From assembly GCA_022410635.1 (NCBI GenBank), contig JAJVDF010000193.1, positions 1,040,241-1,104,240 of the forward strand: a stretch of 64,000 bases of DNA, written 5' to 3'. The DNA is from Tretioscincus oriximinensis (Eukaryota > Chordata > Lepidosauria > Squamata > Gymnophthalmidae). This document shows positions 56,790-64,000 of this stretch, piece by piece; the first letter of the stretch is position 1; each line of letters opens with the position of its first letter. The notes under the pieces were generated by a model that was given only the letters and a program-made list of their open reading frames with translations, was not told the DNA's origin and did no database searches. The position numbers and the translations under genes are program-made.

Positions 56790-57515
56790 GCTTGTTTGAG
56801 ATCTTCATTTCTGTGACGGACCATGAAAGGGATCTTGGGATAGGTTNATGAAGGTGTGCAACAGCAGTAGAAAAAGCAAATTTAATGCTAGGGGTAATTA
56901 ACAAAAAAAAATAGAGAATGAGTCAGCAAGTGTCATCATGACATTTTATAAATCTATGCTGAGATCATATTTTGAAAATTGTACAGTTCTACAGTTACCA
57001 CACCTCAAAAAGGAAATTGTGGAACTGAAAAAGGTTCAGCAGAGGTCAGGCAGCATGATCAGGAATGTGGGAGCAGAACATGATTCTTACAANAATCAGT
57101 CTTATTCAGTCAAGAAAGATAGTACTTAAGAAGAATTCTTAACTACATATATGAACCCATACATAGTATTTAAAAAATAGACAGAGGAGAGGAACCCTTA
57201 TGGCCATTTTATGAAGTTGATAGGTGACAAGCCGCAAGCCTGTGAAGTTTATTATCAGATGGTGTGGCAACAATGATTAGCAATTGGGCAATTTATGGGC
57301 CATCAGAATGGATCCCTAGATACTTGTCTCTGGGCTGAAGAGACAAGCAGGATTACTTTGAAGGTCATATTCAGGGAATAGAAAGCAGATAGGCTTTTGC
57401 TTTTGTTTTCTCTATGAGAATGTTCATAAAAAATGGAGACCACTGTGCAAGACAGGATGTTAGATTATTTGGGCTTGTGATCTGTTCCGGTAGAGCTTTT
57501 CTTACGTTCTGATAT
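56790..57515 (+). mobile_element. Degenerate CR1/L2-like LINE with ORF2 C-terminus and 3' end
   Basis: CAACAGCAGTAGAAAAAGCA and AATTTAATGCTAGGGG start the recognisable part. The frame 56938-57129 encodes FYKSMLRSYFENC, LPHLKKEIVELKKVQQRS and SMIRNVGAE, the conserved post-reverse-transcriptase segment of CR1-like ORF2 (VYK-LVRPHLEYC…W-P-LKKDI--LE-VQRRATKMI). The 3' end has GGAGACCACTGTGCAAGACA, GATGTTAGATTATTTGGGC and TTTTCTTACGTTCTGAT. Stops and shifts make it non-functional. Confidence 0.8.
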
Positions 57516-57825
57516 TTTTTTTAAATTTACCTTCAAGTGTCTACGAATCCTATTTAGTCTCAAGCCTTCTGGAATAGCAACTGTGNGCAATCTAGGATAA
57601 ATCTAATAAACTAATCCCAGTCTTCTCCTGACCACCATGTTGGATTTGATTCATGGCCACCATGTGGATACATATTGTGGCCAGAAGATGACTTGATAAC
57701 TAAACATCTAACTGTAATCATTGCAAAACCTTGATGAACACAAAGTTTAGATATATGCTGAGGCTAATTTGTGAGCTATTCCAGAAATCTTTATCTGGAT
57801 GTTACCTTGCAGCTGGACCAGAGGT

Positions 57826-57947
57826 TGCATCTGCACACATTTAAAAGGCAGCTCTGACCTTTACATACTAGTGCCTTAATCCGTACCTCACTGCTTTGGG
57901 GACACTTTTTTTAAAGGAAAAAAAAACTGTTTGTGGATGCAGCCTGT
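57826..57947. mobile_element. Short MITE, GGCTGCATCC family
   Basis: GGTTGCATCTGCACACA at the left and TGTTTGTGGATGCAGCC at the right are inverted repeats; the centre is not clearly palindromic. Related to 18435-18582. Confidence 0.6.
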
Positions 57948-60900
57948 AGGAATGGAAAACCTGAAGTACTGTAAGTTTCAAACTAACATCATTGTGTGCT
58001 TGAAAAATGCATATAATCTGATACTAGGGCAAGAAAGGAAAGTGAAAAAATGACAGACAGGAAAAAATGTTGATGGGAAGTAAGATCTGNTAAACCATAA
58101 CGAAAGTAGATCAACTCCACTAAAAATGTAATTGTCAAGCATGGGAAGAGAAAGAACTTGCGATATGGAGCTCCCAAGATGCATAATGAGATAGAAAATA
58201 AACCAAATCCAAAATGAAACATTGTAATAAAAGAACTGTCGGCTCTATAATGAACCAAACTGAGGTGGAAAATAAAGAGCTTAGAAAAGGAATTCTAGTG
58301 GCAAGGCTTGAAAGGTTTGCTCTTTTGGTTTCTAATGAAAAATGCAAAGCACTGAAGAGAAAATATGAACACAAATGTTTTATACATTAATGAAAACAGG
58401 GACAAGTATTTGATATTTCAATATTAAACACTGAAATCTGAATCACATGTTTCTTTTTTTCATTTCATTTTTCATAAATAAACTAAAAACAATAACAAAT
58501 ACAAAAATAAACCATAAAGATAAATTACAAAGAAAACCCCTACCCAACCAACACCCACTAAAGAGAATTGAAACAGTTATTTATGATATAAGTCTTAATT
58601 CCGAGAAAGACACAATTGATTCATATAAAGGTTGATTTCTCGATGTCTGAGCAGTGGCGATGAATGAGGGTTCAGGATGGAACCAATAGATTTTAGTCTT
58701 TTTTTCTTGTAGAAGATCAAATTTCATGAACTCTATCAGACATCTATACCACTCTTGAATTGTCCATTGGGAATGGTTTTTCCAGCCCTTGGCCACAACT
58801 AAATGGCCAGCAAAAATAATATAATTAATTATATTGGATCACATGTTTCTTATCTGTGATACTTTGAGGGAAGCTAAATTCATCAAATGGTGTAGTCTGT
58901 ATCCTTTTGAATAAACACAAATAACAATAATCATCAAAGATTGTCAAAAGTTTTCAAATGTTGCTGATTCTATGTTTCTATGACTGAAAAAGACCAAACC
59001 AGTGTATGGAAGGAAGATTCCTAGTACATTTGTTAATCTGAACACCTGTGATGTCATCCGATAATAATTTAACTATAACTGTCAGCACAACCTGTCTGTT
59101 TTATCAGTCATAAACTACAATCAGAGGTCACTCTCCTTTCTTACCCAACAACAGGTTGGGGTCTACTACTGTCCTCAGCCAGCCAGATGCTGCAGTTCTG
59201 AAAATAATGGGTAAATGTTTCAGCAGTCTAGAATCCAAGTATTGTTTTGCATAAGTAAATACATCTTTAGGCATCTTGAAAACCGACGTGTTTATACATA
59301 AATATTGCTCTATTAAATAGAAGAGAATTGCACAAGATATAGCACTATGTCAAAGCCAGAAATGTCCAAGCCTCAGATAACTGATCTGAATAATTTTTGG
59401 AGCAGGGAACAGTTTCGCTTGCAGTGTACAAAATTACTTCTCCCTTGTGTTTTCTTCAAAGGAAATGTCCCTTAGAAGCTGAGTTTAAAAGTTACTGACG
59501 AGTGCCAGATTTAGGACTCAAGGCGATATGTGTCATATTTTGAGATGAAAAAGTTAAAAATTTATGTGACTCTCTATGGGAGTCAGGCTACCTGGAGAGC
59601 TCTGCGTATTCAAAGAGGACAAGGGAATGTGTAAAGGAGAATGCCTATGGATTAAAACTTTTGATGGAGACTATAAATAATGTACAAATTTCAAATGCTG
59701 AATAAAGAGATATCTAACGTTGCTACCTTTGTGACTCCATTTTGCATAGTGTTATTCATTTTTCTTTCCGCTGAGATTCTCAGAACCTGCAAGGCCACCT
59801 CATGAGAATTTTATTGCACGATTGTATGTGCANTTGGATGTAGATTGAAAGCCTAAATGATGACAAAATTGTAGGGAAAGTAAGATCTGGCAGAGATAAA
59901 TACAAAAGTATATTTTAGATTAATGGCATTCTGATTAGTTATAAAAGTGCGGCTTAGAATTCATGGAATTCAGTTCATAGAATTGAAATCACTTGTGCAT
60001 AAAGAATATGGTATGTGTTTTGCTTGTTTGCTTCTTTATTTGCTTTAAGATACAAGCCTTTAAAAATTATTGGGTCCTCCGGGCAGGTAGACACAGCAAG
60101 ATTGAGAGGTTGAATTCAATTCATTTACCTAGTTTTGTGATATTTCACACCCCTGACTTGATTTTAAAGAAAGAAAAATGGTCTTGGGATCTTAAATGTA
60201 ATCAACATCCACAAAATGGTGGCAGGTACTCTGAAGAGATTCAGATCTGGCATCCAAATACCTGATGTCCTCACCATGGAAGAGCACCAATGGTGCTGGA
60301 NGACTTTCAAGCACCTTCTATAGTGTCAATCCTACTGAGCAGAAGAAAAACACCCATAAGGCCTTTTTGTACCCAGCTATCAGTGCTTGGAACCAGCCAG
60401 GGCCATTGTTTAGCCCATAAAAACCTCTGCATGACAGTGTTGATCCAGACCAGCCAGCCAGACTTGCAGGCTCATATGATATTCGGAGCTGGGTTCAAAA
60501 TTGTGAATTTGGCCATTGAAATGGGTGTTCTGGACCAAAGTTTAGTGATCTTCTGGTAAACTTGTTTAAACAGATCTACTAGTGAAATAGATCAATGGAA
60601 CATACCAACATTGGAAGAGACCTCTCAGATTCACACAAATGTGTGGACCAGCAAAGTCCTAAAGAAGACTATGAAGGATAGTAGTATTGAACTGTGAGAA
60701 GTGCAGAAAGGGTCTGAAAGTTATTAACATCCAGACATTCTTGCTAGTGCTGTGAGAATGTGCAGCAGTAGTACGGTTGGTTTACTATGTCTGCTCTGTA
60801 TAGGCATCATTTTGAAAAAGGTCCATATCCAATATTATTTCCAGCATGATAGACTCAGTTGCTTCAAAACTGAAGCCTCAGCTTCAAAGGGAGAGAAAGA

Positions 60901-60999
60901 AAGATTTTGTATACCATTTTGTATGTTTATTTGGCCTAAAGGTAAACAGTACACACTTTGCAGTGTCAGGGAGTTGCACAGTCCCTGAATAACTGAAAG
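57948..60999. other. Unassigned stretch
   Basis: No gene recognised. Near 59675-59760, ACTATAAATAATG, GAATAAAGAG and CTACCTTTGTGACTCC could be an LTR end, but no paired ends or duplication were found. ORFs at 57989-58374 and 59993-60559 match nothing known to me. Confidence 0.4.
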
Positions 61000-61165
61000 T
61001 CCCAGAGAAATAGCCATGTTAGTCTAGTAGAAAGTCCAGCAAAGCAGCTAATAGCACTTTGAGACTAACTTGAGAAAGAAGAAGAAGCATCTGAAGAAGT
61101 AGATGGGTCTACGAAAGCTTATGTCACCCACTTTTCTCAAGTTAGTCTCAAAGTGCTACTAGCTC
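61000..61165. repeat. Foldback pair of the dispersed unit (best-preserved copy)
   Basis: Left, minus sense: AGAGAAATAGCCATGTTAGT, CTAGTAGAAAGTCCAGC and AGCACTTTGAGACTAACTTG. Right, plus sense: CTGAAGAAGTAGATGGGTCT, ACGAAAGCTTATGTCACCCA and CTTTTCTCAAGTTAGTCTCA, AAGTGCTACTAGCTCCTTTG. The arms meet near 61075 with a GAA-rich spacer. CTGAAGA (61091-61097) and GAAA (61113-61116) flank a 5-bp stem (GTAGA/TCTAC). Confidence 0.75.
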
Positions 61166-63057
61166 CTTTGTTGAAATCCCAGGAGGTTTCTACTGTTCTA
61201 CCATTGAAATGCTGATATTTACCATTATCCTGCACTGCACATTCTTTCAGTACCACTATTTATTTCTAGAAATGGGCATCGTAGCCAAAGATACAAGTTG
61301 AATATTTTAAATTATAGCATTCCAAAAAAAAAAAAAAAAACATTCTAAACTGATAACCTATATTCAAGGCTCTCATATGACATTAGCACAGAAGCATCAT
61401 TTTTGGTAGCAATTAAAAACATCTCCTTTGAGAGTTGAATATCTTGTCCACTAACATAGCAATGAAAAATCCCTCTGCCAACTACTACACTCTGCAAAAA
61501 AGAGCAGTTTGCCACAAGGCACCCAATGTTATTTCAGAGGGGGAACACAATAGCAGAAGAAACATTACTGGGCATCTTGCTTAACCAGTAGAGAAGGGGG
61601 CTGAGTCTACATTCATATAAAGTCAACAAAGTAGCTCAANAGCATCTCAGAGTAAGTAATGTGTGAACTTTGTATTTAATTTAATTTTATTTATTTTGTG
61701 ATTTATATTCTGTCCTTTACCACTGGTCTCAGAACGTTCTAGTATGCCTGCTAGAAAAGTAGGTGAATAATCCCACATATGAATGAAAATATCTCCAAGC
61801 TGTCACAACAGATTTTTTTTTCAACTACAGATTAAAGGAGCTTACATTTCTTAAAGCAGAACACATTTTTCTTTGTGGCAGAAAGAGATGAGTATAATCA
61901 GAAAGTAAAGCACAGAATTCTTTCTAAATAGGTTGGAGAGATGTTTTAGTCAATTTTGTTGATGCTATCTTTGCCATCTGTGAGCCTCAGCATTATAGTC
62001 TTTGGCGGTTTAGCACTATTATCAATCAAGCTCTTTTACCCAAATAAGCTTTTTGGTTCCTGAAGAATGGGTTAAGGCGTGTAGAAGAGAACTGTCTTCA
62101 TTTCTTAGAGATATGTGTCCGTGGTTTGTTAGCCTGTGAGGATGGTTTGTAGCTTTTCATACATGCTGAGAAACAGCACTCTAGATGCATACTCTGTACT
62201 GTATCTTCACAAAATGTTTTTACTCTGTGCCCTTCAGCAGCTGTACAAATCTGTAGAAATATATGCCTGGAGGTTGTAATCCTCTAAGACAGCTTTCTCA
62301 ATCTTCTGGGCACAGGTATAATCAACCACTTTTCCAAGAACATGTCAAACCAATTGTGAGCAATTCTCTCACAGCGCACAATTTAAGCTGTGCTGTTCCA
62401 ATAGTTTGCTGTAAACACTGAATACTCAGATGCTAATTGAAGAGCATCAGTTTCTCCTGTTTCCATTTCATTCCCTTTAAATTAGTCTTAAGAGTAAAGA
62501 GTGTATATGAAACCTGCAAGTCAAACCAGAGTAATCCACAACAGTTGCCTCTAGTGAATTGACTCTGTTTTTCTTTCATTAATTCTATACTCAACAACTA
62601 TAGCTTTCTGTTTTCTCCTTGTTTGAATTAAATCAGTTACAACTCGCAAAACATTTTTAATGTACCAAACATTTGTAAACACATTGTTGCCTTGAAAATC
62701 CATTTAGAGTCTTATTGGGAATACTAGACTAGTCCATCAAATAGTTGTTTCTTTGGACCTAATTTAAGAATTAAAATCAGAAACAGAGTTTTTCCAATAA
62801 TAAGTGATTTATAGCAATATCCCTTGCTATCCTGACATAGGAAGAAACTTCTGTTGAAATCAATATCTTGCAGCCCTGAAACATGATTATAACCGAGGAA
62901 CTAAGCTGCACCATGGCAACAGTTAATGCCTTTCTTCATATGTTGTGTTTATATTTTAGGGAATGTGTGGGAATAGTTCTGAACTCATAATGCAGCTAGA
63001 GGCAGCTGGTGCCCTTTGGAATTAGTAGGGAGTTGGGTGAAGAAAAGACAGAGCCAG
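61166..63057. other. Mostly unassigned stretch
   Basis: An A run is at 61323-61340. 61676-61738 (TTTATTTATTTTGTGATTTA, TATTCTGTCCTTTACC, GGTCTCAG) is a decayed minus-sense copy of the shared SINE/LINE tail. No gene recognised. Confidence 0.45.
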
Positions 63058-63150
63058 AAAACCATAGAATTGGAATCCAACCCTGTGCTCTATGCAGGAT
63101 TCACTAAACCATCCCAGATAGATGGCTCTCCAGCCTCTCTGAGAGATCAT
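63058..63150 (-). mobile_element. CR1 3' end remnant, minus strand
   Basis: AAACCATAGAATTGGAATCC, TATGCAGGATTCACTAAACC and ATCCCAGATAGATGGCTCTC follow the CR1 order seen at 63484 in diverged form. Confidence 0.75.
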
Positions 63151-63483
63151 ATGAAAATGGGCCTAAGTGCAGTGAATAAATGGCATGGGAAGATTGTTTA
63201 GGGTTGGTGTTTAAAAATGCCACAACTATGCTGGCAGATAACATTTTATGTGGGAAAAAGGACTGTTTTCTTGTGGGTTATTATCTACTGTACGTAAAGA
63301 GATCTGGACTGTTGCCTCTTGTTTCTGAATCAGAAGAGGCACTTGATTGCTTGGTTAGTGTATGCAGATTGCGAAAGCTGAATCCTAGCAAGAATGGGGC
63401 AGAATGGGATGAGATTGAATACTAGTAAAACATGTTGTACAGTTCTTGATGTTCAATCCCAGTGCTGGATTAGGTGTCTCTTA

Positions 63484-64000
63484 CATAGAATCATAGAATC
63501 ATAGAGTTGGAAGGGACCTCCGGGGTCATCGGGTCCAACCCCCTGCTCGATGCAGGATTCATTAAACCATCCCAGACAGATGACTGTCCAGTCTCTGTTT
63601 GAAGACTTCCAGTGAAGAAGAACTCACCACCCCATGTGGCAAACTGTTCCACTGTTTATCACCCTGACTGTTAGAAAGTTTTTTCTGATATCTAATCTAA
63701 ATCTACTCCCTTGCAGCTTCATTCCATTGTTTCTAGTCCTTCCTTGTGCTAATGAGAACAGTGCTGATCCCTCTGCTCTGTGACAGCCCTTCAAATATTT
63801 GTAGACAGCTATCAGGTCTCCTCTCAGTCTTCTCTTTTGCAGACTAAACATCCCCAGATCCTTTAACCGTTCCTCATAGGACATGGTTTCCAGACCACTC
63901 ACCATCCTTGTAACTCTCTTTTGTACTTGCTCTAGTTTCTCAATGTCCTTTTTAAATTGGGGCCCCCAGAACTGAACACAGTATTCCAAGTGTGGTCGGA
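63484..64000 (-). mobile_element. CR1 LINE: 3'-UTR and C-terminal ORF2, cut by the window edge
   Basis: The 3' end (63484) shows ATTCTATG repeats on the minus strand. The minus-sense frame 63624-63989 encodes [60 protein letters not shown] and continues open, the standard CR1 ORF2 C-terminal segment after the reverse-transcriptase domain. ORF2 normally provides endonuclease and reverse transcriptase for target-primed retrotransposition. This copy is better kept than the others here. The frame shifts near the 3' end (family YNLR--F-VRVV-LWN-LP region reads with a gap), so the start beyond 64000 and integrity cannot be judged. Confidence 0.93.

Noticed and set aside
59490..59765. Possible solo LTR (ACTATAAATAATG, GAATAAAGAG, CTACCTTTGTGACTCC)
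   Set aside because: TATA-like and AATAAA words are present, but I could not find TG/CA ends with a matching target duplication.

Overview
The window looks like non-coding nuclear DNA of a sauropsid, most likely a squamate (lizard or snake). It is AT-rich, has no bacterial-style gene order, and is crowded with decayed interspersed repeats typical of reptiles: CR1-type LINE ends with the ATTCTATG terminal repeat, a second CR1/L2-like group ending in GTTCTTATG, tRNA-derived SINEs of Sauria type, an R4/Dong-type LINE fragment, hAT-like non-autonomous DNA transposons, many foldback elements and one solo retroviral LTR. Isolated single n characters are scattered throughout and there is one longer gap (3872-3908). 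I could not recognise any exon of a functional protein-coding gene. The window is probably intergenic or deep intronic.

Layout. 1-4500: foldback copies of a reptile repeat unit, a hAT-like palindrome holding the assembly gap, and a LINE 3' region. 4500-11200: mostly unassigned, with one SINE and one foldback MITE. 11247-14560: solo LTR, SINEs, a small hAT element and CR1 ends. 14700-19730: LINE 3' region, degenerate CR1, two foldback MITEs and a full tRNA-SINE. 20743-21543: an RPS26 retrocopy joined to a full-length SINE between one pair of flanking repeats. 22000-30150: CR1 ends, a TA-flanked MITE with a CR1 tail inside it, a hAT element with an 8-bp target duplication and SINEs. 30150-41700: largely repeat-poor, with two stretches that may be conserved regulatory DNA, plus scattered SINE, LINE and MITE copies. 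41978-50230: a TAGGCTGACCAG-family cluster, a hAT element with a perfect 8-bp duplication, young foldbacks and a 90-bp minisatellite. 50600-64000: an unexplained 194-codon ORF, foldbacks, the long form of the TAGGCTGACCAG family, an R4-type LINE end, and CR1 copies; the window closes inside a CR1 reverse-transcriptase ORF on the minus strand.

No operon or pathway is present. The relations visible are between mobile elements: SINE tails that match LINE tails (likely borrowing of LINE machinery), short foldbacks that share ends with a longer element, and a host mRNA copy linked to a SINE. All family names come from memory and motif reading; no database search was run.
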